From: Endotrypanum monterogeii
Taxonomy: Eukaryota; Euglenozoa; Kinetoplastea; Trypanosomatida; Trypanosomatidae
Assembly (NCBI GenBank): GCA_000333855.2
Contig: CM007328.1
Span: forward strand, 20,383-50,357
DNA: 29,975 nt
Reading direction: 5' to 3'
Below, piece after piece: positions 1 to 8,352 of this stretch. The notes under the pieces were generated by a model. That model was not told where the DNA came from, searched no databases, and saw only the letters and a list, made by a program, of their open reading frames with translations. Numbering within the stretch: position 1 is the first letter of the stretch; the number at the start of each line of letters is the position of its first letter. The position numbers and the translations under genes were made by a program.

Positions 1-287
1 TATATATATATGTGTATGTGTGTGTTTGTGTATGCGAATACATATTCTCTCCTGTTCTCCTCGCCTCTGCCAAAACTCGTGATGTCTTGACGGCGAGCGT
101 TGAGGATCTGAGATAGTCTGCCGCACCCCTATCATCTGTCCTCGCTTTCCTTTCATGTGTCTCGCTTCCAGTGCGGAGGGGATGAGGGTGCCACCGCCGT
201 ATATATATAAATATATACTTGTAGAGGGGTGCCGTTGGGCTATGAAAAGATTGCGTCGAGCTCAAATGCGTCCCGAAGCACGCGCAT

Positions 288-308
288 ACACACACACACA
301 CACACACA
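288..308. repeat. (CA)n microsatellite
   Basis: An uninterrupted CA dinucleotide run in the intergenic region upstream of the uL2m gene. Confidence 0.9.
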
Positions 309-414
309 TGCATACATACTGACATTATCTTTGGGTGTCATGCAGCTTCACCTCCAATATTCGTTCTCTGGTGATATTCTATCATGCTTCTCCACTTCCT
401 GATTGTGTTTGCCT

Positions 415-493
415 CATTTCCACTCCCCCCCCCTCCAAAAAAAAAAAAATACCAATACCAATAATTCGCTTTGGACAATCCAACGTATTACAG
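415..493 (+). promoter_or_regulatory. Candidate spliced-leader acceptor for uL2m
   Basis: A C/T-rich tract at about 415-437 is followed by an A-run, and an AG lies at 492-493. An mRNA beginning there would have its first ATG at 567, the start of uL2m. A second pyrimidine tract at about 538-562 abuts the start codon, but the first AG after it lies inside the ORF, so the upstream AG is preferred. Confidence 0.5.
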
Positions 494-566
494 AACTGTG
501 CGTCACCGCCTGCGTGCGTTGTGGTGCGTGTTCTGAGTCCCCCCTTCCCCTTTTCTCTATTTACCG

Positions 567-1844
567 ATGCTCCGCCGACAGCACCAGTTCGCCTCTATTG
601 GCGGCTTGTCTGCCGCTGCGCTACTAGGCGTAGGGGGCGTCGATTCTCTTGCCGTGGCCCCCACCACTGGCGCCCTCCTTTCTCTGTCATGTCGGCAGGC
701 TGTGCCCGGTGCGAGTGCACTCCTCCTGTCTCGCCGCGGCGTGAAGCTGCTAAACCCCATCGGGAAGAGCGGAAGTCAGCACTACGGCCTCGAGCCCAAG
801 TTAGAGGCAGGTAAGGATACACAGCTGAAGCACACCGAAATGTACGACGGCTACACCGATGACTTCGGTGTCTTCAAGGAGGGCCCCCCGGTGACGCTGC
901 GACTCGAGTACGTGCGCTCCCCTGACCACGGGTATTCACAGCACCTGCTTCAGAAGGACATCTGGTCCCCTTTTCAGGTGGGCACGAATATGATGACCTA
1001 CACCCCCCTGTACTATGACTGGAAGGGGTTCTCCAGTCGCGACTATTTTGGCCACCGCAGTGGCACCAATCCGGGCAGTAAGGTACTCCTAGGTCACTAC
1101 CGCCGCGACGAGGAGCGCTCCTGGGGATACAGGGTCATGGTGAACCACAAACCACAGAAGCGCGTCCCCAAGTGGCTTGCGTGTGTCGTACATAATCCAC
1201 GTAAGAAGACATTCCTCGGGTTTTTCCTCTATGCCAACGGTGCGTACGTGGCGGAGCTGCTCACCTATAAGCAATTGCCGCGTGTCGTGTATAATAAACC
1301 GTTCCAGGGATGTTTGCCCACCATCGGACAAACAGTGTCACTGGCGGAGGTGACGTATGGAAAGGAGCTCCACTCTGTAGAGATGTACCCAGGGCATGGT
1401 GGTGTCATTTGTCGTGCGAGTGGGACGGCTGCCGTGGTGTTGCGAGGGTCAGAGCCAAACCTTGTGCCACTGTTGTTGCCCTCGAAGGAGGTGCGCCTCT
1501 TCGATAGCACGTGCCATGCTGTCTTTGGCCGCCGCGCGGGTGTGATGTACAACAAGCAGCGCAACTTCAGTAGGCGCAGTATCGAAGAAAACATGCCTCA
1601 CCGGCCCAGGGTGCACTCCAAGACGAAGCGGGTGTCGAGTCACCCGGCCGGTGGCGGCAACGGCGGCTCGCCGAACCTGCTCGTGCCGCTTGATTGGCGC
1701 ATTCATCCCCGCAACTGTGTGAAGACCAAGTATTGGCTTTCTGGATACATCCTGCGTGGGAGGCAGTACAACCGCAACCAGACAGTAGCCGACCTCAAAT
1801 CTAAAACATACAGCTGGGCAAATCGAGACCCCGTGTACCGGTAG
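567..1844 (+). CDS. MRPL2: Mitochondrial large-subunit ribosomal protein uL2m
   Basis: Protein of 425 aa matching the uL2 family, a core large-subunit rRNA-binding protein near the peptidyl-transferase centre. The C-terminal half carries the family blocks in order: HSVEMYPGHGG at about 269-279, RASGTAAVVL at about 283-292, and the glycine-rich HPAGGGNGGS loop at about 359-368. The bacterial loop reads HPHGGGEG, so the second His is Ala here. The protein is longer than bacterial L2 (about 270 aa), with an N-terminal extension of over 100 residues and a basic C-terminal tail. The N-terminus (MLRRQHQF, then Ala/Leu/Ser-rich with further Arg) is low in acidic residues and fits a mitochondrial targeting sequence. 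The start is the first ATG after the candidate splice acceptor at 493. The mitochondrial rather than cytosolic assignment rests on the presequence and the bacterial-type motifs. The family call is firm; placement in the mitoribosome is inference. Confidence 0.88.
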   Translation: MLRRQHQFASIGGLSAAALLGVGGVDSLAVAPTTGALLSLSCRQAVPGASALLLSRRGVKLLNPIGKSGSQHYGLEPKLEAGKDTQLKHTEMYDGYTDDFGVFKEGPPVTLRLEYVRSPDHGYSQHLLQKDIWSPFQVGTNMMTYTPLYYDWKGFSSRDYFGHRSGTNPGSKVLLGHYRRDEERSWGYRVMVNHKPQKRVPKWLACVVHNPRKKTFLGFFLYANGAYVAELLTYKQLPRVVYNKPFQGCLPTIGQTVSLAEVTYGKELHSVEMYPGHGGVICRASGTAAVVLRGSEPNLVPLLLPSKEVRLFDSTCHAVFGRRAGVMYNKQRNFSRRSIEENMPHRPRVHSKTKRVSSHPAGGGNGGSPNLLVPLDWRIHPRNCVKTKYWLSGYILRGRQYNRNQTVADLKSKTYSWANRDPVYR

Positions 1845-2251
1845 TGTAGCGGAGTTCTCGGACATGTATGTCGGCGTGTCCTGGTTACGTCTCCCCGTGT
1901 GCACATAAGTGTTTACTGACTTTTTTTTTTTTTTGTTCTCTGCATCTTTGGTTGTGTGTGTGTCTGTGGGTATATCGCTCCGTACATGATTTGTGTGTGT
2001 GTGGGGGGAGGTGGAGTGGAGACGACTTCCCGTGCATCTTCGCCGCCCTGCGTTGGTAGTGTGGCGGTCTACAATGCCGATGCTTCACAGAGATATGCGT
2101 ACAACAAACCAAATCAATTCAAATTGCAGCGGTGGGGATATCATGGGGTTGGGCAGGAGGAACGACGCGCTTTTTTACCTCCCCTTCCTATGACGCTTCT
2201 TTTATCTTTCGCGGCATGACCGAGTGTTGCCCTTGCGCCAAGGAGTTCCCT

Positions 2252-2302
2252 CACCCTCCCCCCCCCTCAATCATCTTTTTTTGTTGTTGTTAACTGTTGA
2301 AG
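2252..2302 (+). promoter_or_regulatory. Candidate spliced-leader acceptor for SODA
   Basis: A pyrimidine tract at about 2252-2290 is followed by an AG at 2301-2302. There is no ATG between that AG and the SODA start at 2495, giving a 5' UTR of about 190 nt. An AG near 2423 is an alternative that would leave the same start codon. Confidence 0.45.
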
Positions 2303-2390
2303 GTCACTCACCCAACTTCCCTCTGCCTCCAAATCGTAAAGTACACCGCCACCCGCTATATCGACATAATTAAAAAAAAACAAAAACAAA

Positions 2391-2418
2391 CACACACACA
2401 CACACACAAAAAAAAAAG
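2391..2418. repeat. (CA)n repeat and A-run
   Basis: A CA run (2391-2408) passes directly into a poly-A run (to about 2418), and is itself preceded by A-rich sequence. It lies in the presumed 5' UTR of SODA. Confidence 0.85.
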
Positions 2419-2494
2419 AACACAGCGGCACAAACGTAGGGCTTTCGATTGTTGAAGCGACTGCTTTCATTCTCAACCTTCCCTCCCATCAACG

Positions 2495-3187
2495 ATGTTC
2501 CGCCGTGTCTCGATGAAGGCCACCGCGGCTACTGCCGGGGCTGCAACTTCGCTTCTGTGCTATCACACTCTCCCCCAGCTTCTATACCCAGCAGAGTTGC
2601 CGAAGCTCAGTTTCGATTATAAGGAGGGTATCAAACCGGTGTTCAGCCCCCGTCAAATGGAGCTGCACTACATGAAGCATCACAAAGCGTACGTGGATAG
2701 GCTCAATACGCTTGGCATGGGTTACGAAGGCAAGCCCATCGAAGATATCATCATGGCGACCGGCGGCGTTGCGGAGCACAAGGTTATGTTCAACCAGGCA
2801 GCGCAGCACTTCAACCATACCTTTTTCTGGAATTGCCTAACGCCTGGTGGATCGGCTATGCCCAAACAGCTGGAGGACGCCATCGCGAAGAGGTTCGGAG
2901 GCGTCGACGACTTCAAAGCTGCCTTTCTGCAGGCCGGTGTGAACAACTTCGGCTCTGGGTGGACTTGGCTCTGCGTCAACCCCAATACCAAGACACTCGA
3001 GATTGACAACACGAGCAACGCCGGCTGCCCGATAACGTCCGGCCTCCACCCCATCTTCACTGCAGATGTTTGGGAGCATGCTTACTACAAGGACTTCGAG
3101 AACCGCCGTCCCGACTACCTGAAGGAGCTCTGGCAGATCGTCAACTGGAATTATGTATTTCAAATGTACGAGAGGGCCATGAAGTAA
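2495..3187 (+). CDS. SODA: Iron superoxide dismutase, mitochondrial
   Basis: Protein of 230 aa that dismutates superoxide to H2O2 and O2. The Fe/Mn-SOD fold is complete. Metal ligands are visible: His58 in LHYMKHH, His108 in FNHTFFW, and Asp191 and His195 in DVWEH. Gln104 in the AAQ motif before the second ligand, with the FGSGWTWL block at about 152-159, is the iron-SOD rather than Mn-SOD pattern. The first 35 or so residues (MFRRVSMKATAAT and following) precede the SOD core and are basic and Ala/Ser/Thr-rich, as in a mitochondrial presequence. The C-terminus (ERAMK) is not a PTS1 signal, unlike the glycosomal SODB enzymes of trypanosomatids, so this is the SODA type. The start is the first ATG after the candidate acceptor at 2302. 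No broken or missing key residue was seen. Confidence 0.95.
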   Translation: MFRRVSMKATAATAGAATSLLCYHTLPQLLYPAELPKLSFDYKEGIKPVFSPRQMELHYMKHHKAYVDRLNTLGMGYEGKPIEDIIMATGGVAEHKVMFNQAAQHFNHTFFWNCLTPGGSAMPKQLEDAIAKRFGGVDDFKAAFLQAGVNNFGSGWTWLCVNPNTKTLEIDNTSNAGCPITSGLHPIFTADVWEHAYYKDFENRRPDYLKELWQIVNWNYVFQMYERAMK

Positions 3188-4800
3188 GAGATGCCTCCCC
3201 CTCCTCCTCCTCCAAGTTCTCCTCCCGCGTACACGAGCAATACAACCCCGATCTCTCCCATTTATCAAGGCTCGTGACCAACACAGTGCCCCGAGTACGA
3301 CTGGGGATATCGAAAAAAAAAAATCTAGGTCTTTCAACTCCTCCCCTCGATGTTCATGTGTGTGGAAGAGAGGGGGGCTGTTGAGGTGAGCTGGAGGTTG
3401 GGAGGGTCCGTGCGAGAGCTAGGTGACTGAAGATGTTAGGGAATGGTTAATGGATTGTGTGTCTGTAAGGATAGAACTCTGTGTGCCCTGTATGTCATGC
3501 AAGTACAACGACCCGGCAGATCTAGGATGATGTGGCCACATGTGTGTACCTCCTTTCCCCCTCCCCGCGTCCCCCCCCCTCCCCCCACACGCACGCATAC
3601 ACACATACATATATATGTACACATACCCTTAGGCACCTTATTTATCCTCCGCACCTTTTTATATTATCGTGGTTGTATGCTTCCCATTATTATTATTATA
3701 TTATCATCCTTTTTTTTTTTTTTGGACGACTGTGAAGATATTTTGGCCACTTCGGCGCGTGCGACGTCGCCCTTCTTCCTATTTTACAGCACATTTCGGT
3801 GAATGGCGCCACCCGTGCTACGTATGGAGCCCGAAAGAGGGGCATCAGTGCTCTCTGCATCGAGGTGAAGCAACCCTGTCCGTCATCGTAGTGCGCACTG
3901 ATACACCTCAGAGTCTGAATTTTTTTTCGTCTGTTTTTTTTTCTCCTTTTTCAAGTGAGAACCTCCGTCAAGGAAGAAGAGAGTGTGCTCCTACGCAGCG
4001 CCAACGCGTCGCTTTGTGGTGAAAGGACAAGCTAGTCGATACAGCGACGGCGGCGAGAGGGGGAGGAGGGAGGTGCTTAGTCATATCCTTTTTTTGTTGT
4101 TGTTGTTGCTGCGTCTCTACACCAATGAGAGAGAAGGGAATGAGGGAGGTATGCTTCTGTTCGCACATACACTGAAATCACTAGCGAGGGGCGCACCACA
4201 GACAGGCGCGCGCGCACACAAACGCACACACAGACAGAGACGCTTATCCATAAAGACCAACCTCTCGTCCTTCCGATGATGCGCAGTTGCAGAAAGGAGG
4301 GTAGGGGAGGAGGTAGTCATAAGGGTACAAGGGCACGCCTTGTCTTGGAGCATCTCATGGAAAGGCAGATTTTTTTTTTTGGTGTGTGTGTCGAAGTTTT
4401 CCTCATGAAGTGCATTACATTTGCGGTGCATTCTCGGCGGTCAAGGTGCAGAGCTAACGTGAGGAAGAGCACCCAACGGGTACCCTCTGCTCACGCCTCC
4501 TCGCTTGATCTGACCTCGCCCCTCCTCGGGGTGTAGCCTCTTGTATGGTTGTGCTCAACGCACACACCTCAACTCATGTCCGCTACCCCCCTCCCCTCCC
4601 CTCCCTCCCCGCTTCCTCTTTTTTCCTATGGGATTCGCTCTGTGTGGGGATAACCCTGCATTCGTATGCGAATGCAGATCCCAGAACACCACCACAACAA
4701 CAACACACATACACACTCACACATCAAAGAAAGGAAGAGGGGCGTGCAATCCGCGGTGTACACTCACAGCTCCATTTCCTTCCACCAGCTGTCCGGCGGG

Positions 4801-4835
4801 TCATTATTATTATTGTTATTATTATTATTATTTAT
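4801..4835. repeat. ATT-type trinucleotide repeat
   Basis: An imperfect run of ATT/TTA units, interrupted by a single G, upstream of the first isochorismatase paralog. A similar, shorter run lies at about 3687-3705. Confidence 0.85.
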
Positions 4836-4867
4836 TGAGGGGAGAAAAGAGGAAGAAGTCTGTTGTC

Positions 4868-4955
4868 TAACATCTCCCTCCTCCCCCCCCCCTCCTGGTC
4901 TTCCCTCTCTCTTTGGTGTGTGTGTGTGTGTGTGCATGTTTGTGTTTGTCGTCAG
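4868..4955 (+). promoter_or_regulatory. Spliced-leader acceptor for first isochorismatase paralog
   Basis: A strong C/T tract (4868-4915) is followed by a TG repeat, and the first AG after the tract is at 4954-4955. The mRNA would start at about 4956, which removes the in-frame ATG at 4913 lying in the TG repeat and makes the ATG at 5009 the first start codon. Confidence 0.7.
4916..4934. repeat. (TG)n microsatellite
   Basis: A TG dinucleotide run between the pyrimidine tract and the acceptor AG. Its translation yields a spurious Cys/Val-rich extension in front of the downstream ORF. Confidence 0.9.
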
Positions 4956-5008
4956 TGTTCGCAACAGGCGGCGGTAGCGCTTCCTGTGGTTATCTGCCGA
5001 CAACTGCG

Positions 5009-5707
5009 ATGGCCACCGCTGATGTCACCGTACCACCGCGGAGGCCCCACCCGGTGCAGCTGCTGCGCAAGCGCACGGATTGCCGTACCCTCTTCATGTG
5101 CTGCGATATGCAAGAAAAGCTGGCCGACAAAATTCCGGGATTCCAAGAGACAATTCGTGTCACCAACAATATTACCCGTTTCTGCGAGATGCTGGGCCCC
5201 AGCTACTGCAACGTGATTGTAACACTTCAATACCCAGCCGGCGTGGGGCCGCTTTATCACGAGATTCGGCTGCCACCCGGCACTCCCGTTTTCGAGAAGA
5301 TCGAGCCGTCAATGCTGCTTCCCGAGGTGCTGCCGTATCTGTACGGAGACGCGGAACGCGGCATATTGCCGGTGGAGCAGGCAGTGCTTTGGGGGCATGA
5401 GACACACGTCTGTATCCTGCAGACGGCGGACGAGCTTTTGCGACGCGGGTTTCGGGTGGCCATTGTGACAGACGGCTGCGCTGCGCAGCGACGCATCGAT
5501 CACCAAGTTGCCTTGATGGAGATGTCGAGGTGGGAGGGACTGTTGCTGACCGGCTCTCAGGGTGTGTTCAAGATGATCGCACCACAGGATGACATTCTCT
5601 GGGAGAAGATGAGCCTCGTACTACATGACGGGCACAAGCTAGAACGACCGCACAAGTGCGTTGAGGACCAGACCCTGCACCCAGACGAATGCGAACACCA
5701 GGCGTGA
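5009..5707 (+). CDS. Isochorismatase-family protein, paralog 1 (MAR1-like candidate)
   Basis: Protein of 232 aa with a cysteine-hydrolase (isochorismatase-like) fold, closest in layout to eukaryotic ISOC proteins. The predicted triad is present: Asp33 in CCDMQEK, Lys97 in FEKIEPSML, and Cys135 in ETHVCILQ. In Leishmania, proteins of this family are annotated as mitochondrial-associated ribonuclease (MAR1). I recall that link from the family and did not test it; the real substrate is open, so no symbol is given. The start at 5009 is the first ATG after the acceptor AG at 4955; the same frame is open back to an ATG at 4913, but that lies upstream of the predicted mRNA end. The N-terminus is basic (PPRRPHPVQLLRKR) and could be a targeting sequence. 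It is the first of three tandem paralogs. The DNA at 5306-5436, which ends just past the Cys135 codon, is almost identical to the third copy while the flanks are far more diverged. Confidence 0.85.
   Translation: MATADVTVPPRRPHPVQLLRKRTDCRTLFMCCDMQEKLADKIPGFQETIRVTNNITRFCEMLGPSYCNVIVTLQYPAGVGPLYHEIRLPPGTPVFEKIEPSMLLPEVLPYLYGDAERGILPVEQAVLWGHETHVCILQTADELLRRGFRVAIVTDGCAAQRRIDHQVALMEMSRWEGLLLTGSQGVFKMIAPQDDILWEKMSLVLHDGHKLERPHKCVEDQTLHPDECEHQA
5306..5436 (+). repeat. Homogenised 131-bp patch shared with 8635-8765
   Basis: Direct alignment with 8635-8765 gives 6 mismatches in 131 bp (about 95% identity), including an unbroken 67-bp match (5340-5406 to 8669-8735). The 63 bp before it match only about 54%, and the 66 bp after it about 61%. 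The patch spans the segment from the SMLLPEV motif to just past the catalytic Cys. Confidence 0.9.
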
Positions 5708-5964
5708 CGTTTGCCTGTATCCGGCAGGCGTGCGTACGTGCGTACGTACGAGGAGGGAGGGAGGGAGAGATGGAAAGGATATCGAGAAACAAAACATGGA
5801 TGACCTCGACCCGAACGGGAAAAAAAAAAAAGATGGCATTGGCCGCCCATCACGTGGATCTCTTGGACTTCACACACATGCGTAGGGATGCGCATGTCTT
5901 CTCTGCGTTCAGTGCAGTACCAATGCGATCTTCTTTCACCTCCAGCTTTCCCACCCATGGTCAT

Positions 5965-5984
5965 ACATATATATATATACATAT

Positions 5985-6017
<33 letters not shown>

Positions 6018-6032
6018 AACATTTATATATAA
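5965..6032. repeat. TA-rich microsatellite
   Basis: Interrupted runs of TA and TTTATA units over about 70 bp in the gap between paralogs 1 and 2. Confidence 0.85.
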
Positions 6033-6535
6033 CATCTTTGGGTAGACCCAATGAGTCTCGAGGCATCAATGCCTAGGAGGGGAAAGGGGAAAAGGCGCCA
6101 GTGTATCGAAGCTGTCGTACTACGACTCCCATAACGGAGCCGCTCGTTTCTCATGTGTGCGGTAGAAACAAAAAAAATCGTACGTGTAGAGGATGTAGAG
6201 CCTTCACTTATCAGAAGTCTTGGGGGCGGAAGCGGAGGGGGACGAGTATGCCCACGAGCAAGTGTCTACACGTGTACTGCAACGAGCCTCATGTCAGTGG
6301 TGGAGAGCGCACGAATGGGTCTACTGCTGCGCAACACGCGGCACCCACCGCTCCCTGTTGTACTGTATGCCAGTGCGCCACTCCCCTGGCTAACGAAAGG
6401 ACCCATTTCTCCCTGCGTCTTCATAATTGTGCGTACGATTGCCTGTGTGCCCGTGGAGGTGCTGAAGCATATCGAAGGCCGCCGGCTCCCTCCTTCAGTT
6501 ATCCACAAAGAGGTCTTGTCATGTGCCTAGCCTTT

Positions 6536-6602
6536 ACCCCCCCCCCCGCCCGCCTCTCTTTTCTCTACCCCCCCCCCCCACCCCCGGAAAAAAAACACGC
6601 AG
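6536..6602 (+). promoter_or_regulatory. Spliced-leader acceptor for paralog 2
   Basis: A C-rich tract (6536-6586) is followed by a short A-run, and the first AG after it is at 6601-6602. The first ATG of the resulting mRNA is 6643, so the longer open frame from 6523, which reads as proline-rich translation of the tract, is not used. Confidence 0.75.
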
Positions 6603-6642
6603 ACCACCCTCCCAACACACGCGCACAGTCCCCAATAAGTTG

Positions 6643-7311
6643 ATGATGTTGTCTGAACACTCGCGGCTGATTAAGAAGTTCGATACGTGTCGAACAGCCT
6701 TCGTGATGTGCTGTCAGCAAGAAAAAACAGAGTGGAACGTCCCTTATACTCATGACTCCGTGCACGTGGGCAACGCGATGGCGACGGTGCACAAACTGAT
6801 CGGCCCAGAGCGCTCTGTGTTTGTCGCGTTGGGGCCCCACCGAGGAGGCGTCGGTGATGCTTATGAAGGCATTCAGCTTCCTGAAGACGCGGTCATTGAG
6901 GAAAAATTGCAGCAGTCGACGCTGACGCCAGCGGTGCGATTGCATCTCCTGGGCAATGCCGAGCTTGACATTCCGCCTGTGCAGCAGGTTGTTCTATGGG
7001 GCACCGAGACGCATGGCTGCATCTTGCAGGCCGCTGATGAGCTCCTCGCGCAGGGCCTTCGAGTTGCCGTCCTCGTTGATGGATGCGCTTCGCACTCAAG
7101 GGAGGTGCACAACATTGCTGTGATGCAGATGTCCCACTGGGATGGACTGATGCTCACGACTGCGCCATCAGCGATAATGCAGCTGACGCGCTCCGATGCA
7201 CGTTGCTTGAAGCCTATAATCCATATCCTGAAGAAACTTTCTGCCGACTGGAAGGGCACACAAGGACTGCCGAATAATCGAGATCCAGAGCTTCAGAGAC
7301 CACACGAATAG
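6643..7311 (+). CDS. Isochorismatase-family protein, paralog 2, probable pseudoenzyme
   Basis: Protein of 222 aa, clearly homologous to its two neighbours: CRTAFVMCCQQEK, VLWGTETHGCILQAADELL and VDGCAS align with both. The expected Lys (Lys88 in EEKLQQST) and Cys (Cys126 in THGCILQ) are kept, but the catalytic Asp is missing: ungapped alignment of this block with paralog 1 places Cys24 at the Asp33 position. The segment matching TEQYPQGVG of paralog 3 is also altered (ALGPHRGGVG). It therefore looks catalytically dead or changed in chemistry, while the frame is intact and unlike a decaying pseudogene. The start is a double ATG, the first after the acceptor at 6602. Sequence identity to both neighbours is low, so it is the oldest or fastest-evolving copy. 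It could act as a non-catalytic subunit, since proteins of this fold commonly oligomerise; that is inference. Confidence 0.8.
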   Translation: MMLSEHSRLIKKFDTCRTAFVMCCQQEKTEWNVPYTHDSVHVGNAMATVHKLIGPERSVFVALGPHRGGVGDAYEGIQLPEDAVIEEKLQQSTLTPAVRLHLLGNAELDIPPVQQVVLWGTETHGCILQAADELLAQGLRVAVLVDGCASHSREVHNIAVMQMSHWDGLMLTTAPSAIMQLTRSDARCLKPIIHILKKLSADWKGTQGLPNNRDPELQRPHE

Positions 7312-7465
7312 AGGGGCGCGGCGGGGCGGCAGGGGGGGAGGGAGGGAGGAGGAGGAGGGGAATTGACCTTCAGAGGGTCATGGATATCGCTGTTGCGCTG
7401 CTGCAATCTGTCCTGAACACAAGAGCTGTGAGCTGTTACTTTGAATCTTCGTTTCTTTCGGTATA

Positions 7466-7466
7466 A

Positions 7467-7501
<35 letters not shown>
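7466..7501. repeat. (TA)n-(GA)n compound microsatellite
   Basis: A TA run (7466-7483) passes directly into a GA run (7482-7501), about 160 bp after the stop of paralog 2. Confidence 0.9.
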
Positions 7502-8178
7502 TTATACTAGGTGGTTACTCCATTCCATTCCCATCTTGTGGTTGAGTGTGGCGAAATCAACGGGATGGTGCTGTCACACCTCTGCAGCCTCTCCTCTTTT
7601 TTTTTATTTCTTCGAGCGGGTTTCTCCCCCACCCCCACCCCCCACACAGACAGGGACCTATTCTTGATTCTCCCCATCTTGGGCTCTACGCATGACGAAG
7701 ACACTCCTCTAACGCCGTTGCTGCTACCCTTCCCCTCCCCGCCAAACAAGCGCACATATATGCACAGCTCCTGTCTGTCTCCCTGAACGATACCTTCTCC
7801 CGCAGTGACGGGGCACACGCCGTCAGTAGCGCAGAAACTAGCAAGAAGGCGATGCCAATTATTTTTTTTTTGACTCGCAATGGGCTCCCTGTGCCTCACC
7901 TGTCGTACGTTGGCATGTATAGGCCTCAGCATATGTGTGATGATTATTCTTTTCGTTAAACGATCCAACTTTTCATTGTCGCCGCCGTCGCCTACGCACC
8001 TATCTCACGCGCTCGCTCACTATAGTTCTGCTCCCCTCCTCCCCCTCCTCGTCTTCAACACAGGTGGCACGTACGTCTGTGTGGAGAAGCGAATGCAAGG
8101 TTACATACATACACGCACAAGGCCCTTCCCAACCGCGCCAGTACAAGTCTGTTCTAGCCAAGAAATTCTGTAGTCCGT

Positions 8179-8281
8179 ATTTTTTTTTGTATCTCTTCTC
8201 CTCCTCCTGCTTCTCCTTTCTTTCTTTTTTTTTTTTTGTCTCGTGATCACAATTATTATTTCCTCCTCATCCCGCCTCCAG
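8179..8281 (+). promoter_or_regulatory. Spliced-leader acceptor for paralog 3
   Basis: A T/C-rich tract (8179-8240) and a further pyrimidine stretch (8259-8279) lead to an AG at 8280-8281. There is no ATG between 8282 and 8353, so 8353 is the first start codon. The longer open frame from 8236 begins upstream of this acceptor and is excluded. Confidence 0.75.
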
Positions 8282-8352
8282 AGGCCTTTCACCGCATAGT
8301 CATCTACTTTTTGATAGCCCACCCAAGGTGGGTAACCCCAGGAGGAGCCACG

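Larger units (their letters stand above)
1..566. other. Intergenic region / 5' UTR of uL2m gene
   Basis: No convincing gene. It holds TA and TG microsatellites at the left edge (about 1-34), a short AT repeat (200-218), a CA repeat (288-308), a pyrimidine tract (about 415-437) and an A-run that follows it. The downstream part is the likely 5' UTR of the uL2m gene. Short ORFs here have low-complexity translations and are taken as chance. Confidence 0.75.
1845..2494. other. Intergenic region between uL2m and SODA
   Basis: Holds the presumed uL2m 3' UTR and SODA 5' UTR. Visible elements are a T-run (about 1921-1934), TG-rich stretches (about 1954-2004), a C-rich then T-rich tract (about 2252-2290), and a CA repeat flanked by A-runs (about 2372-2418). 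I see no gene. Confidence 0.75.
3188..5008. other. Long intergenic region (about 1.8 kb) without a supported gene
   Basis: The longest gap between supported genes here. It contains several pyrimidine tracts (about 3550-3590, 3705-3723, 4580-4626, 4868-4915), ATT/TTA-type runs (3687-3705, 4801-4835), a short AT/AC region (about 3590-3630) and a TG repeat (4916-4934). ORFs of 65-120 codons occur on both strands, but their translations are homopolymeric or low complexity and match no family I know. It probably holds the SODA 3' UTR and the 5' UTR of the next gene. A non-coding RNA cannot be excluded by eye. Confidence 0.6.
5708..6642. other. Intergenic region between paralogs 1 and 2
   Basis: Presumed 3' UTR of paralog 1 and 5' UTR of paralog 2. 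Contains an imperfect inverted CGTACG-type run (about 5731-5750), a poly-A run (about 5820-5831), a long TA-rich stretch (5965-6032) and the C-rich splice tract at 6536-6586. ORFs of 125-180 codons at 6101-6643 are open but do not resemble any family. Confidence 0.65.
7312..8352. other. Intergenic region between paralogs 2 and 3
   Basis: G-rich stretch right after the stop (7320-7360), a TA run passing into a GA run (7466-7501), C-rich runs (about 7625-7650), and the T-rich splice tract at 8179-8240. An ORF of 97 codons at 7880-8173 has no matching splice acceptor and no recognisable family. I see no gene. Confidence 0.7.

Noticed and set aside
1..34. TA/TG repeats at both window edges, considered as a large flanking duplication
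   Set aside because: Simple repeats of this kind occur throughout the window, and the unique sequence beside them does not match.
4913..5008. N-terminal extension of the first isochorismatase paralog
   Set aside because: It is translated from a TG repeat and lies mostly upstream of the acceptor AG at 4955; the homologous protein begins after 5009.
5731..5750. Alternating CGTACG-type inverted repeat after paralog 1
   Set aside because: Short and self-complementary, but trypanosomatid genes do not use hairpin terminators; it looks like a minor simple repeat.
6101..6643. ORFs of 180 codons (6101-6643) and 125 codons (6153-6530) between paralogs 1 and 2
   Set aside because: No recognisable family, no clear splice acceptor before them, and the C-terminal part of the longer one is translation of the C-rich tract that serves the next gene. 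The shorter one looks slightly protein-like, but not enough to call.
7880..8173. A 97-codon ORF with a hydrophobic N-terminus between paralogs 2 and 3
   Set aside because: A T-run lies just before it, but there is no AG between that run and the ATG, and the C-terminal part is low complexity.
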